Assembly: GCA_963722965.1 (NCBI GenBank)
Contig: CAVROX010000003.1
Location: 3,273 to 67,272 of the forward strand
DNA from: DATLSM01 sp963722965
Lineage (GTDB): Bacteria; Actinomycetota; Thermoleophilia; Solirubrobacterales; 70-9
Reading direction: 5' to 3'
DNA: 64,000 nt
The notes beneath the pieces are model-generated. The model was given only the letters and a program-made list of their open reading frames with translations, did not search any database and was not told the origin of the DNA. A program made the translations under genes and the position numbers. This document shows, one piece after another, positions 27,697-36,923 of this stretch. Each line of letters opens with the position of its first letter. Within the stretch, counting starts at the first letter, position 1.

Positions 27697-29196
27697 ATGG
27701 CTGTCCCCGAGACTCGCTACGCGCGGCGTTCTGATGGCGTCCACATCGGCTACCAGGTGTTGGGTAGCGGTCCGGCGACGATGGTGTGGTGCTGGGGGTG
27801 GATCTCGCACTTGGACCTTTTTTGGGGGGACGCCGGGCTGGCGCGCATGTTTGAGCAGGTGGCGGGGTTCTGCCGGCTGGTCCTTTACGACAAGCCCGGT
27901 ACTGGCGTGTCGGATCCGATCTTGCACGTCCCGACGCTAGAGGAGCGGGTCGAGGACGTCCGCGTTGTGATGGACGCCGCTGGAATCGAGCACGCTGCGA
28001 TCCTGGGCGAGTCGGAGGCCGGACCGGTCGCCGCGATGTTTGCCGCGACCTATCCGCAGCGAACCGACTCGCTGGTCATCTACGGGTCGCTTGCCACCGG
28101 ACATCCCGACGACGACGAACTCGCGGCCTACGGCGGCAGTCCGGGCGAAACGGCAAATCTCGTCGAGTGTCTTCAGGACTGCCTCGATCACTGGGGAGAA
28201 GGCCGCTCCGCCGACTGGATCGTGCCAAGTATCTTGACCCCCGCCGTGCGCCGCTTGTTCGCTACGCTCGAGCGCTCAGCGGTGTCTCCTGGGATGGCCC
28301 GTGGTCTTATCGACGCGCTGCTGAGGGTCGATGTGCGCCCGGTTCTGCCCGCAATCTCTGCTCCCACTATCGTCCTGCACCGGAAGGGTGATCTGGTGCC
28401 TATAGCGCACGGTCGCCTGCTCGCCGACCGCATCCCCACCGCCCGCATGATTGAGCTCTCCGGATCCGATCACGCGATCGCGACGGAGGACGCGGACGTC
28501 ATCGTCGGCGAGATCGAGCAGCTTGTAACCGGTTCCCGGGCCACGCCTGAGCCGGATCGCGTGCTTGCCACCGTCCTGTTCACCGACATCGTGGAGTCCA
28601 CCCGACGCGCGGCGGAGGTCGGCGATGCGGCCTGGCGCCGCCTGCTCGAGCAGCACGACGAGTTGGTGAACGAGCAGGTCACGAAGGCCGGCGGGCGGGT
28701 GGTGAAGTCACTTGGCGACGGCGTCCTCGCGGTATTCACCGGTCCGGCTAGGGCGATCGCCTGCGCCCAGGCACTGGTGGGCGGCGTTGCCGACCTGGGT
28801 CTCTCGCTGCGGGCCGGCGTGCACACCGGCGAGTGCGAGGTGCTCGGTGACGATCTCGGCGGCATGGCGGTGCACATCGGAGCACGCGTGGGCGCGCGTG
28901 CCGAGACCGGGCAAATACTGGTCTCAAAGACAGTCGTCGACCTCGTCGTAGGGTCGGGGTTACAGTTCTCAGACTGCGGAGAACATGAGCTCAAGGGCGT
29001 GCCCGGCGCGTGGCGCTTGTATTCCGTTAGCAGCTACTCAAGCGACGAGCGCACGCAGGTGGAGCCGCCTCGCGAGTACATGACCCGAGCAGACCGGCTC
29101 ACGGTCCAGCTGGCCAGGCGCGCGCCGGGTGCCATGCAGACTCTCGGGCGCCTTGCCCAGCGCGGAGCCCGGGCTGCCGAGACGCACCGCGGTTAG
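27697..29196 (+). CDS. Alpha/beta hydrolase - class III adenylate/guanylate cyclase fusion
   Basis: 499 residues. Residues 1-275 are an alpha/beta hydrolase: YDKPGTGVSDP, the nucleophile elbow ILGESEAGPVAAM (Ser about 106) and a late His in SGSDHAIATED. Residues 288-450 are a class III cyclase: TVLFTDIVESTRRAAEVGD (metal Asp) and VVKSLGDGVLAVFTGPARAI (second metal Asp), closing with GQILVSKTVVDLV and HELKGVPGAWRLYSV. The tail is basic. The product would be cAMP or cGMP, with the hydrolase part perhaps sensing a ligand. ATG at 27697. Repeats R1 and R2 flank the gene on both sides. Confidence 0.92.
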   Translation: MAVPETRYARRSDGVHIGYQVLGSGPATMVWCWGWISHLDLFWGDAGLARMFEQVAGFCRLVLYDKPGTGVSDPILHVPTLEERVEDVRVVMDAAGIEHAAILGESEAGPVAAMFAATYPQRTDSLVIYGSLATGHPDDDELAAYGGSPGETANLVECLQDCLDHWGEGRSADWIVPSILTPAVRRLFATLERSAVSPGMARGLIDALLRVDVRPVLPAISAPTIVLHRKGDLVPIAHGRLLADRIPTARMIELSGSDHAIATEDADVIVGEIEQLVTGSRATPEPDRVLATVLFTDIVESTRRAAEVGDAAWRRLLEQHDELVNEQVTKAGGRVVKSLGDGVLAVFTGPARAIACAQALVGGVADLGLSLRAGVHTGECEVLGDDLGGMAVHIGARVGARAETGQILVSKTVVDLVVGSGLQFSDCGEHELKGVPGAWRLYSVSSYSSDERTQVEPPREYMTRADRLTVQLARRAPGAMQTLGRLAQRGARAAETHRG

Positions 29197-29424
29197 CTCC
29201 CCCCCAGGAGGGCCGTGCTGATCGACGAGCCCGCGTTCACGCAACAGGCTCACACTGCTGGGTTCGCAGACGAGCGAGCGTCCGAATGGGTGCCGCGCTC
29301 AAGGTCGGATCGGCCGAATTCCGATTGCGCCGAGAGCGGCGGAGCAGACGCACGCAATCCCCGGACCGCGCGAGCACGAGCGAGCCGGCGCGTGGGACTG
29401 CCCCAAGTCGTCCATTCGGAGAGA
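29197..29424. other. Intergenic region after the cyclase gene
   Basis: About 230 nt before repeat R2. Open frames continue through it on both strands but look like by-products of base composition. Confidence 0.35.
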
Positions 29425-29596
29425 AGCCGGCCCAACCGCTTGGGAATGCGGAAAACCCCATGGTCAAGCCAAACGCTGTCCGGTAAATCCCGGTTGTTCC
29501 CGGTTGTTTCGGGGTCTGACTGTGGCACGACTGTGGCACCGATCTGGTCTGAAGCCGGGCTAACTCCGGCAGGTGGCGCGATGGCGGATCGCTCCT
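29425..29596 (+). repeat. Dispersed repeat copy R2 with tandem 11-bp motif
   Basis: Lacks the terminator-like hairpin and starts at GAAGCCGGCC. It has the CTTGGGAATGCGGAAAA block, the CCGGTTGTT tandems and GGGGTCT, then two directly adjacent copies of GACTGTGGCAC (29518-29528 and 29529-29539), then the tail shared with R1. Confidence 0.85.
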
Positions 29597-29703
29597 ACGC
29601 TTGCTTCTCGTGTTTTGCAGGGGCGCGGGCGAACTCTGGCGACGCTCTCGCAACCACGCGCGAAGGGAGAAACGGCGCCCTGACCGGCCTTCGAGACCGG
29701 AGA

Positions 29704-29735
29704 GGCTGTCGATTACCCCGAGGTAATCGACAGCC
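29704..29735. promoter_or_regulatory. Perfect 14-bp palindrome upstream of the XRE regulator (probable operator)
   Basis: GGCTGTCGATTACC and its exact reverse complement are separated by CCGA, and the right arm ends 30 nt before the ATG at 29766. There is no T-tract, and the place between the promoter region and the start fits an autoregulatory operator for the helix-turn-helix protein encoded next. Confidence 0.72.
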
Positions 29736-29765
29736 CTACCGGCGAGGGCTAGAGTCGCCTGCGCG

Positions 29766-30569
29766 ATGGCCACTGCCGAAAGCCATGCGGAGGTGGGGCC
29801 GCTTCTTCGCGAATGGCGCGAGCGGCGGCGGCTGACCCAGCTCGGCCTGGGGCTTGAGGCGGGGGTCTCGGCGCGCCACCTGAGCTTCGTCGAGACCGGC
29901 CGCTCCAAGCCTGGGCGCGAGATGCTCTTGAAGGTCGCCGAGCGGCTTGAGATCCCGTTCCGAGACCGAAACCAGCTCCTGCTGGCGGCAGGCCATGCGC
30001 CGGCCTTCCTCGAGCGCCCCCTCGAGGACCCCTCGCTCGCCCCTGTCCGCGAGGCGTTGGGGCGGATCCTCGCCGCCCACGACCCCTACCCAGCGGTCGT
30101 CTTCGATCGAGCTTGGAACCTGGTCTCGGCCAACGCCGCGATGTCGGCCCTGGCCCAAGGCGTCGAGGTCGACCCTGCCTTGCTCGAACCGCCGATCAAC
30201 ATCTTGCGGCTCGGCCTTCACCCCGACGGGCTGGCGCCGCTGATCGTCAACCTCGCCAACTGGCGCGCGCACTTCCTAGAGCGCCTGGCGAGGCAGGTCG
30301 CGCTGACCGGCGACGGCTCGCTCAGGTCGCTGATGGACGAGGTGGCCGCCTACCCGGCGCCCGAGGACGAGCATCGGGCCGATGAGGCGGGCAGCGAGAT
30401 CCTCGGGCCGGTGCGGCTGCGCACCCCAGGTGGCGGCGAGTGGTCCTTCTTCGGAATGTTCGCGGGCTTTGACACTCCGTTCGAGGTGACCACCTCCGAG
30501 CTGGCGATCGAGCTGCTCTTCCCGGCCGATCTGACGACCGCGGAAGCGCTCGGGAAGGGAGAGCTGTGA
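29766..30569 (+). CDS. XRE-family transcriptional regulator with MmyB-like ligand-binding domain
   Basis: 267 residues. The helix-turn-helix is at residues 10-65 (REWRERRRLTQLGLGLEAGV, SARHLSFVETGRSKPGREML). The C-terminal MmyB-like domain (about 95-260) begins HDPYPAVVFDRAWNLVSANA, continues ILRLGLHPDGLAPLIVNLAN and WRAHFLERLARQ, and ends with FDTPFEVTTSELAIELLFPAD. Regulators of this type sense a small molecule, often next to a redox enzyme gene. Here the coupled partner is a small membrane protein whose GTG overlaps this stop. The operator-like palindrome upstream suggests autoregulation. Confidence 0.92.
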   Translation: MATAESHAEVGPLLREWRERRRLTQLGLGLEAGVSARHLSFVETGRSKPGREMLLKVAERLEIPFRDRNQLLLAAGHAPAFLERPLEDPSLAPVREALGRILAAHDPYPAVVFDRAWNLVSANAAMSALAQGVEVDPALLEPPINILRLGLHPDGLAPLIVNLANWRAHFLERLARQVALTGDGSLRSLMDEVAAYPAPEDEHRADEAGSEILGPVRLRTPGGGEWSFFGMFAGFDTPFEVTTSELAIELLFPADLTTAEALGKGEL

Positions 30570-30973
30570 GCACAGTCAATCCTGGGGTTGGACGAGTTCT
30601 CGCCGGTCTCGGCGGCGCGCTGCTGATCGCCTCGCTGTTCATGCCGTGGGCCGAAGGCCCTGGGGGCGCCACCCGCGACGGCTGGGAGCTCTTTAGGGCT
30701 ACCGATGTCTACCTACTCATCGTCGGGCTGCATGGGATCGCCGCTGCGATCAGCGGCGGTCGCTTCGGATATTTTCGGCCAGACCTCTCGCTTAACGGCA
30801 CCGCCGACATACTCGCGGTCGTGGCGGCGATCCTCCTCGTCTGGCTGATCGCCTTCTACTTCCCCTCCGGCGCGAGTCAGGGGCTTGGCGTCTACATGGC
30901 CTTGATCGCCAGCCTCGCGATCGCGTCCGGGGCAGGCGACTTTCGAGTCAGGGAGATCTTCCCCAGGATGTGA
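30566..30973 (+). CDS. Small four-helix membrane protein coupled to the XRE regulator
   Basis: GTG at 30566 overlaps the regulator's TGA (GTGA). The 135 residues hold four hydrophobic helices (RVLAGLGGALLIASLFMPWA, VYLLIVGLHGIAAAISGG, ADILAVVAAILLVWLIAFYF, MALIASLAIASGAGDF). No family is recognised. The coupling suggests it is either controlled by, or signals to, the regulator. Confidence 0.82.
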   Translation: MSTVNPGVGRVLAGLGGALLIASLFMPWAEGPGGATRDGWELFRATDVYLLIVGLHGIAAAISGGRFGYFRPDLSLNGTADILAVVAAILLVWLIAFYFPSGASQGLGVYMALIASLAIASGAGDFRVREIFPRM

Positions 30974-31078
30974 GAGTGGGCGCTTCCGGTTCGCGCGAGA
31001 TTCGAGCGTTTGCCGATCAAGGCCCGAGATGCCCGCCAGGAGGTTCGCTTGTACCCGGGCCGCGCGCCTACTGAGCTG

Positions 31079-31187
31079 TAGGAAGCCTCCCGCGCCACTT
31101 GGGAATGCGGAAAACCGCATGGCTAAGCCAAACGCTATCCGGCTGTTGCCGGTTGATTCCGGTTGTTTTGGGGTCTGACTGAGGCAG
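31079..31187 (+). repeat. Dispersed repeat copy R3 (diverged)
   Basis: Contains GGAAGCCTCCCGCGCCACTT, the GGGAATGCGGAAAACCGCAT block, the CCGGTTG tandems and GGGGTCTGACTGAGGCAG, a two-base variant of the 11-bp motif. No hairpin part is present. Confidence 0.8.
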
Positions 31188-31319
31188 GAGAGCGACACCC
31201 ACTTGCCCGAGCGGCGGAATCCGCTCGAGCTCGGTGATCTGAAGCTCCCGCATCGCGCGATGAGCAGCTCACCAGAGCTGGCGCTCCACTGCTGAGGGGG
31301 CATTGAGTCCGTCCGATGC

Positions 31320-31400
31320 GTAGGAACGGGGAAAAACGCATGGAAAACCGAAATCCCATCCGCCTGGGTCGGTTGCTTGCAGGTCGTTTGGGGTTTGAAA
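31320..31400 (+). repeat. Dispersed repeat copy R4 (strongly degraded)
   Basis: GTAGGAACGGGGAAAAACGC, then AAATCCCATCCG and GTCGTTTGGGGTTTGA keep the order of R3 and R5 but have lost the 11-bp motif. It sits directly before the secreted repeat gene at 31450. Confidence 0.6.
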
Positions 31401-31449
31401 GTACCTTCAGATCGATTAAGGAGAAACTGATTAAGTCAGGTTTGTAGAG

Positions 31450-33699
31450 ATGAGGTTGATTCGGGCGCTAGCAAGGCATACAATCGGCTCCGAAAGGGGA
31501 GCTGTGGCAATAGATCACCGGAGGACTGTCTTGCGGACTCCGCTTCTGGTCCTTGCCTTCGCGATCGGTGCGGCGCTTGTTCAGCTGGCGTTGCTTGCAA
31601 AATCAGCTCGGGCTGAAGGGTTTGAAAAATTCACCGAGTACTCGATCCCAAACCCGGCAAGCGATCCGATCGAAATCACCGCTGGACCGGACGGCAATCT
31701 TTGGTTCGCTGAGTGGTCAGGCAAGATAGGCCGGATCACTCCAAGCGGCCAGATCACCGAATTCTCGCCCCCCGAAACGGGGAACCTGGCGGGAATTGCC
31801 GCCGGGCCGGGGGGCAACCTCTGGTTCACGGCGCGCTATGACAACAAGATCGGTCGTATCACGCCCGACGGTCAGGTTACTGAGTTCCGAATTCCAAGCG
31901 AGGATGCCGAACCAATCGACATCACCGCTGGACCGGACGGCAATCTATGGTTCGCCGAGAGCGGTGCCAACAAGATCGGACGCATCACCCCAAACGGCGA
32001 ATTTGCCGAATTTTCCATCGCTCCCGCGAGCGAACCGACCGGCATCACATCAGGTCCGGACGGCAACCTGTGGTTTACCGAGAAGCGCGGGAACAGTATC
32101 GGACGGATCACCACGTCCGGCCAGGTCACTGAATTCCAAGTCCCGACTGCGCACAGCCGGCCCGACGCAATCACAAGCGGTCCGGACGGCAGCCTGTGGT
32201 TTACCGAGTCCCAGGAAGCCAATGGGGTGCATGCGAAGATCGGCCGCATCACCCCAAACGGCACGATCACTGAGTTTTCACTCCCATATGGCGACGGCCA
32301 ACAGGAACCCATCGGGATCACCACCGGCCCGGACGGCAACCTCTGGTTCACTGAGGGGCGCGCGGATAAGATCGGCCGGATCACTCCGAGCGGGAAGGTC
32401 TCCGAATTCCCGCTCCCCACGAGCCCTACCACATCTTTTCCCCCGGTCAGCATCAACAGCGATCCAACCGGCATCGCGCCCGGCCCTGACGGCTATCTCT
32501 GGTTCACCGAGATGGGAGACAACAAAATAGGCCGAATCAGCACAGAACCGCCGCTGCCATCGAATACATCGCCGCCGAGTATAGTTGGCAAACCCCAGCC
32601 GGGCCGCGACCTCACGGTCTCCCCGGGTTCGTGGACCAACAGCCCCACGAGTTACTCCTATCAATGGGAGGACTGCAACAGGCTCGGTGCCTCGTGCTCC
32701 TCAGCCCAAAGAGGTCCCCGCATACGCTTGGTCGGAGCAGCGGAGGTTGGTCATACCATCCGCGTCCAGGTCATCGCCTCAAACGCTGGCGGTGAAAGCG
32801 AACCGGCGGCCTCGGCCGCGACCCGAATGGTAACCGGACCCGTCGTGCGCGTGAAGCGTGGCGGCGAGGGAGTTGGCCTTTCCCTGATGGGAAGTCACGG
32901 CTATCGGATCACTGTGCGCACCTACGGGTACCAACATCACCGCTGGGTTGTCCTTGAAGCTAAACGAAAAGGATACTTCGCCGATTACGCGGTCGTAGGA
33001 CACGTCGGGGACGGGACCGTGAAGGCCCGATTCCCGAGGTTGGGCATAATCAAGGTCAAGCTCAGGCCGACCAAAGTCCGAAAGCTGAAAGCAGAGTCCG
33101 GATGCCCATTGCCGAGTGAGGTGATCGAATCAGGTTCTTTCGTGGGCGTTATTAAGTTCAACGGAGAAAAGAACTTCACGAGAATCGATACGGATCGGGC
33201 GCACGGTACAGTCACCAAGCAACTAGCCCAGACATGCGACGTATCAACCCCCAGCCGACCGTCGTCGCTGGTTGGGACCACGAGTCGGCTCGGCAGGCCG
33301 GGCAGAATCGAGTCATCGGTAGAACTTACAGCGACAGTTGATTCGGTTGAATTTCGAGCGAGCCGGAACGTTCGACAGCAGTCCGCGACATTCACCATTA
33401 GTGCACGGGAAAAACGAGCCGGAATGGAAATACACCGCGGCGCGCCGAGCGTATCGGGCACCGGAGACTTCAGCTACGGTGAACATCTCACTTCAGCTGG
33501 CGTGACACCACCCCGTCCCTTCATTGGCACCGCAAGTTACAGCGGCGCAGCTAGACCCGAGGGGCCGATCCCCGAGCTCGGAACTGAAGGTCTCCTCTCC
33601 GGTACGCTCAGGGCTGTCCTACCTGGTCTCGGCCTAGTCCACTTGACTGGAGTCGGTGTGCATGCGTATCTCTCAATTTCGACCGGCGTCATCGACTAA
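31450..33699 (+). CDS. Secreted virginiamycin B lyase-like beta-propeller protein with Ig-like and shared C-terminal domains
   Basis: 749 residues. A signal segment (LLVLAFAIGAALVQLALLA) is followed by seven or so propeller blades with the repeat GPDGNLWFAE and IGRITPSGQITEF (about residues 65-355), typical of Vgb-like propellers. Next is an Ig-like module (PGSWTNSPTSYSYQWEDC, about 385-455). The last 270 residues match the order of motifs in the protein at 14925-15947. The start is ATG 31450; GTG 31504 with a nearby AAAGGGGAG is an alternative. There is no evidence for lyase activity, and it is probably a surface protein. Confidence 0.82.
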   Translation: MRLIRALARHTIGSERGAVAIDHRRTVLRTPLLVLAFAIGAALVQLALLAKSARAEGFEKFTEYSIPNPASDPIEITAGPDGNLWFAEWSGKIGRITPSGQITEFSPPETGNLAGIAAGPGGNLWFTARYDNKIGRITPDGQVTEFRIPSEDAEPIDITAGPDGNLWFAESGANKIGRITPNGEFAEFSIAPASEPTGITSGPDGNLWFTEKRGNSIGRITTSGQVTEFQVPTAHSRPDAITSGPDGSLWFTESQEANGVHAKIGRITPNGTITEFSLPYGDGQQEPIGITTGPDGNLWFTEGRADKIGRITPSGKVSEFPLPTSPTTSFPPVSINSDPTGIAPGPDGYLWFTEMGDNKIGRISTEPPLPSNTSPPSIVGKPQPGRDLTVSPGSWTNSPTSYSYQWEDCNRLGASCSSAQRGPRIRLVGAAEVGHTIRVQVIASNAGGESEPAASAATRMVTGPVVRVKRGGEGVGLSLMGSHGYRITVRTYGYQHHRWVVLEAKRKGYFADYAVVGHVGDGTVKARFPRLGIIKVKLRPTKVRKLKAESGCPLPSEVIESGSFVGVIKFNGEKNFTRIDTDRAHGTVTKQLAQTCDVSTPSRPSSLVGTTSRLGRPGRIESSVELTATVDSVEFRASRNVRQQSATFTISAREKRAGMEIHRGAPSVSGTGDFSYGEHLTSAGVTPPRPFIGTASYSGAARPEGPIPELGTEGLLSGTLRAVLPGLGLVHLTGVGVHAYLSISTGVID

Positions 33700-33746
33700 G
33701 CGAGCTTGATCCTCTTTGCGTCTTTCTCAGACAAGCTCATGTCGCC

Positions 33747-34217
33747 CTAATAGTTGAGGGCAATGAACTCCGTCTTCGCCAGGTACCCCTCATCGATGAG
33801 GTAGTCAATCGGGCTGCCGTATCCTGGCACCACAGCCTTCAGCGACGGCGCAGCCGGCATAGGAGACTGGTCAAGTTCAACCAATCCAAAGAATCCAAGC
33901 AACGTTCTGGCCCGTTCCGTCCCTCGGTGGATCGAGAGGCTGTCGAGGGCACCATAGGGGTTTCCGGAGGCGCTTATTTCCAGGGCGGCCGCGAGCTCGC
34001 TGGCCTCTTTCGGCGGCAAGAGCGATAACAGCTCGCTGCGGGTTCCGGCGTCGAGCAACATCCCCTGCGGGCTCGTAAGACCAAGAGCGATTTCTCTTAG
34101 TCGAGCCGGTTGAACGAGTTCGGGATCGAGGCGAGAAAGTAGCCTGACTCCTGGCCGTCCAACGAGCTTCTGCAGCGTGGGCTCTGCCGCCCGTGCGAGT
34201 AGATCCTCAAAGTCCAT
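33747..34217 (-). pseudogene. Remnant of a DEAD/DEAH-type (SF2) defence-associated helicase
   Basis: ATG at 34217 opens a 156-residue product. The first 115 residues (MDFEDLLARAAEPTLQKLVG, then DPELVQPARLREIALGL) look like the N-domain I recall from large SF2 helicases in defence loci. The end, GYGSPIDYLIDEGYLAKTEF followed by IALNY, resembles the segment just after the first RecA domain of those proteins (NPVDYLIDEGYLA). The Walker A, DEAH and SAT motifs are missing, so the core appears deleted in frame and the C-terminal half is absent. The open frame extends upstream to 34391 into repeat-like DNA. Family assignment is from memory and moderate. Confidence 0.5.
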
Positions 34218-34368
34218 GCTGGCGTTGATCTTGGTCACAGCTCCGAATTGGCGTACAAGCTTCTTGCGATTGACCTTATCTGCCGGTCCGCTTGCAGGCT
34301 TCTCCGGATAGATCGGAGCCCGTGCAGCTGAGGACGCCGCGTACGCCTGTCTCGCGCTACCACTGCGC

Positions 34369-34391
34369 GACTGTGGTACAGACTGTGGCAC
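34369..34391 (+). repeat. Paired 11-bp motif, 12-bp spacing
   Basis: GACTGTGGTAC (34369-34379) and GACTGTGGCAC (34381-34391), preceded by GCGC. The layout is the same as at 37812-37834. Confidence 0.8.
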
Positions 34392-34469
34392 GGGTGCCCG
34401 AGAGCGACGCTGGCTACCTGGCTATCGCGCTGCTGACCCTGCCGATCTTGGCTTGTTGAGCCGTTTGCG

Positions 34470-34641
34470 CAACAGAAAACGCCCCGCCTAGGGGGGCGCT
34501 TCTGGGGTTACTACAGGGAGGAGAGAAGCCTCCCGTACCGCTTGGGAATGCGGAAAAGCGCATGGTTGAGCCAAATCCCATCCGACTGGATCCGGTTGTT
34601 TCCGGTTGTTTTGGGGTCTGACTGTGGCACGACTGTGGCAC
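34470..34641 (+). repeat. Dispersed repeat copy R5 (full length) with tandem 11-bp motif
   Basis: Starts CAACAGAAAACGCCCCGCCT with a damaged hairpin. It then has TCTGGGGTTACTACAGGGAG, a GGGAGG/CCTCCC stem, CTTGGGAATGCGGAAAAGCG, the CCGGTTGTT tandems, TTGGGGTCT and two adjacent GACTGTGGCAC copies (34620-34630 and 34631-34641). It is the best template for the family. It lies 150 nt before the next gene. Confidence 0.88.
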
Positions 34642-34793
34642 GACCTTTCGGACCTGAGCGGGGAGGGATCTGCCGCCGATCCCTATCGCAGCCGGTGATC
34701 GTCGAAGTTAGACAGCTCAGCACCGATTGTCGCAAGCCCTTACGAACATATTTGGAGCACCAGGCGCTGACGAGGGCCAGCTAGACTTGGGGG

Positions 34794-36923
34794 GTGGCGC
34801 GCAGGGGTAGGAAGAGGCGGATCACTCGGACACGGCTGCACTGTCAAATATTGTTCTTTGCTGCGTCCCTGATCATCCCACTCGTCTTTTCCTCGAGTGC
34901 GCTTGGTTCGACTTCGATCGAATCCTTCTCCGCCGAACCGTCGTATTCATCCGTGGCCGGCGGGCACCCAGACTGGAACGTGTCCTTCTCCCTTGACTCT
35001 TCGACTAGCGCTGAGACTGCCAAAGAAGTCGCTTATGACGCTCCCGAAGGAGCGGGGCTGTACCCGTCCTCTCGGCCACGCTGCAGCAGCACCGAATTCG
35101 CGATGACAGAGTGCGCTCCCGAATCACAAATCGGTACCGTCACGGTCCGTGCCCGCTACGAAGGGAAATCTGAATTCGTGCTTGGCACCACCCCGGTTTT
35201 TGACCTTGAACCGTCAGGCCGGTTCGGGCAGCTAGCCTTCACGATTCCGATTCTCGACGTCCCGGTCATCGCAGCGCTCTCATTGCCCGAGGAAACCGAA
35301 TATGGGCTTCGCCTAGCGCTCGAAAACCTTCCCCAGATGGCACCAACCGCCGGGATTAATCTGACGCTTTGGGGCGTTCCCGCGCAGAGCGCAAATAACG
35401 CAGCGCGCTTTCCGCAAGGTTCGCCGGGTAGCCCTCCGGGATGCCCCGCCAGCGAAGACGCAAACTGCAACACCCCAACTTCCTCCGGCGCGCCGGAACT
35501 GCCCTTCACGCTCAACCCGACGATCTGCGAAATACCATTAACGGCAGAACTGGAAGTCCGGACCTATCAAGATCCAGGCGCAACCACCGTCGCTTACGCC
35601 CCATACGGGCCTCCCGGTGACCGCCCCGAAATGTTCGATTGCCGCCAGCTCTCCTTCAATCCGTCCTTCTACGCAAAAACCACGACGAACGCTGCCTACT
35701 CACCAACCGGGCTTCAACTGGATTTTACTGACCCTCAAGAGCTGAGCCCGACGATCCCGTCTCCTTCCGAGCTTTACGGGGTCCTCGCCGGCCTGCCCGA
35801 GGGGATGAGCATCAACCCCAGGGCGCCGGGAGAACATGTTCACTGCAGCGAATCCCAAGCTGAGCTTGAAAGCGAAGAACCGGCTGCCTGCCCACCGGAA
35901 TCCGAACTGGGCAATGCCGAACTTGACCTGAATGATGTGCCCGAACCGCTGGCCGGTGAGATCTACCTAGGGAACCCGATTCCTGGGTTAGAACAACGCC
36001 TGTTTCTGATCGCGAAAGGCGGTGGCGTCGAACTTAAGGAGCCAATTGCGCTGAGCGAAATCGAAACCGGCCAGCTGGCACTGGAACTAACCCTCCCGCA
36101 GCTTCCGATCAGCGCTATTAACGTCCAGCTTTTCGAGGGCCGAGCCGCACTTCTTCGCACGCCGCTTGATTGCGAAAACTATCCGGTCACGACCGCGTTT
36201 CTTCCCTGGGACATCACCCTCGGGTTACAACGGTCCACCCAGTTCATAAACATCAGTAGCGGTCCCGGAGGTGCTCCATGTCTTGGAGAAGCGAAGGCAA
36301 TCAGCGTCAGCCTCAGCCCCGAAAGCATCCCCGCCGATGGCAAATCGCAGACCAAGGCCACCATCAGGATCGCCGATGCCGAAGGGGCTGGACTCCCAGA
36401 GCAGGATGTGAAGCTCAGCTCTAGCGATCCAGGGGATCATGTCAGCGAAGTGACCGACAACGAAGACGGCACCTACGGCGCCACGATCACCTCCTCAACG
36501 ACGCCCGGGACAGCGACGGTAACTGCTACCGACCTCACGGCAAAAGCGCAGCCGAGTGGCTCCACCCGGCTTACGCAGGCGGGGACTGCACCCGTACTTA
36601 AACCAGAGCCGCTGCCGGCGCCCCATCCGCAGGTCGACTTCTCGGTGAAACCGCCGCGCAAAGACCGGAACAGGAGGCCCCGCTTCACCTTCGCTGCCAC
36701 CATGGCTGATGCTAGCTTCAGCTGCAAGCTCGACCGCGGTCCCTATCACGCCTGCTCCTCGCCGCTTCGATTGGCGAAGCTATCGCCTGGAACCCACAGT
36801 TTTGCGGTGCGAGCGACGACGGCGGCCGGAACAGGCAGCCCGGCCGTCTGGCGCTTCCGGGTGATCGGCCACAAGCCCCGGCACCGAAAGAGCCATCGGC
36901 GCTCGGTCAATCGACCTCGGTAG
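34794..36923 (+). CDS. Large secreted protein with an invasin/Big-like domain and a C-terminal cysteine-pair domain
   Basis: 709 residues from GTG 34794. A basic start and signal peptide (LFFAASLIIPLVFSSSALG) precede a long beta-rich region of about 480 residues with scattered disulfide-type cysteines (PRCSSTEFAMTECAPES, HVHCSES, AACPPES). A Big-type bacterial Ig domain follows (ISVSLSPESIPADGKSQTKA to VTDNEDGTYGATITSS, about 505-590). The last 70 residues (FSCKLDRGPYHACSSPLRLA, GTHSFAVRA) form a module also found at the end of the 59839-61035 protein. Likely a cell-surface or extracellular protein of unknown function. Confidence 0.8.
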   Translation: MARRGRKRRITRTRLHCQILFFAASLIIPLVFSSSALGSTSIESFSAEPSYSSVAGGHPDWNVSFSLDSSTSAETAKEVAYDAPEGAGLYPSSRPRCSSTEFAMTECAPESQIGTVTVRARYEGKSEFVLGTTPVFDLEPSGRFGQLAFTIPILDVPVIAALSLPEETEYGLRLALENLPQMAPTAGINLTLWGVPAQSANNAARFPQGSPGSPPGCPASEDANCNTPTSSGAPELPFTLNPTICEIPLTAELEVRTYQDPGATTVAYAPYGPPGDRPEMFDCRQLSFNPSFYAKTTTNAAYSPTGLQLDFTDPQELSPTIPSPSELYGVLAGLPEGMSINPRAPGEHVHCSESQAELESEEPAACPPESELGNAELDLNDVPEPLAGEIYLGNPIPGLEQRLFLIAKGGGVELKEPIALSEIETGQLALELTLPQLPISAINVQLFEGRAALLRTPLDCENYPVTTAFLPWDITLGLQRSTQFINISSGPGGAPCLGEAKAISVSLSPESIPADGKSQTKATIRIADAEGAGLPEQDVKLSSSDPGDHVSEVTDNEDGTYGATITSSTTPGTATVTATDLTAKAQPSGSTRLTQAGTAPVLKPEPLPAPHPQVDFSVKPPRKDRNRRPRFTFAATMADASFSCKLDRGPYHACSSPLRLAKLSPGTHSFAVRATTAAGTGSPAVWRFRVIGHKPRHRKSHRRSVNRPR

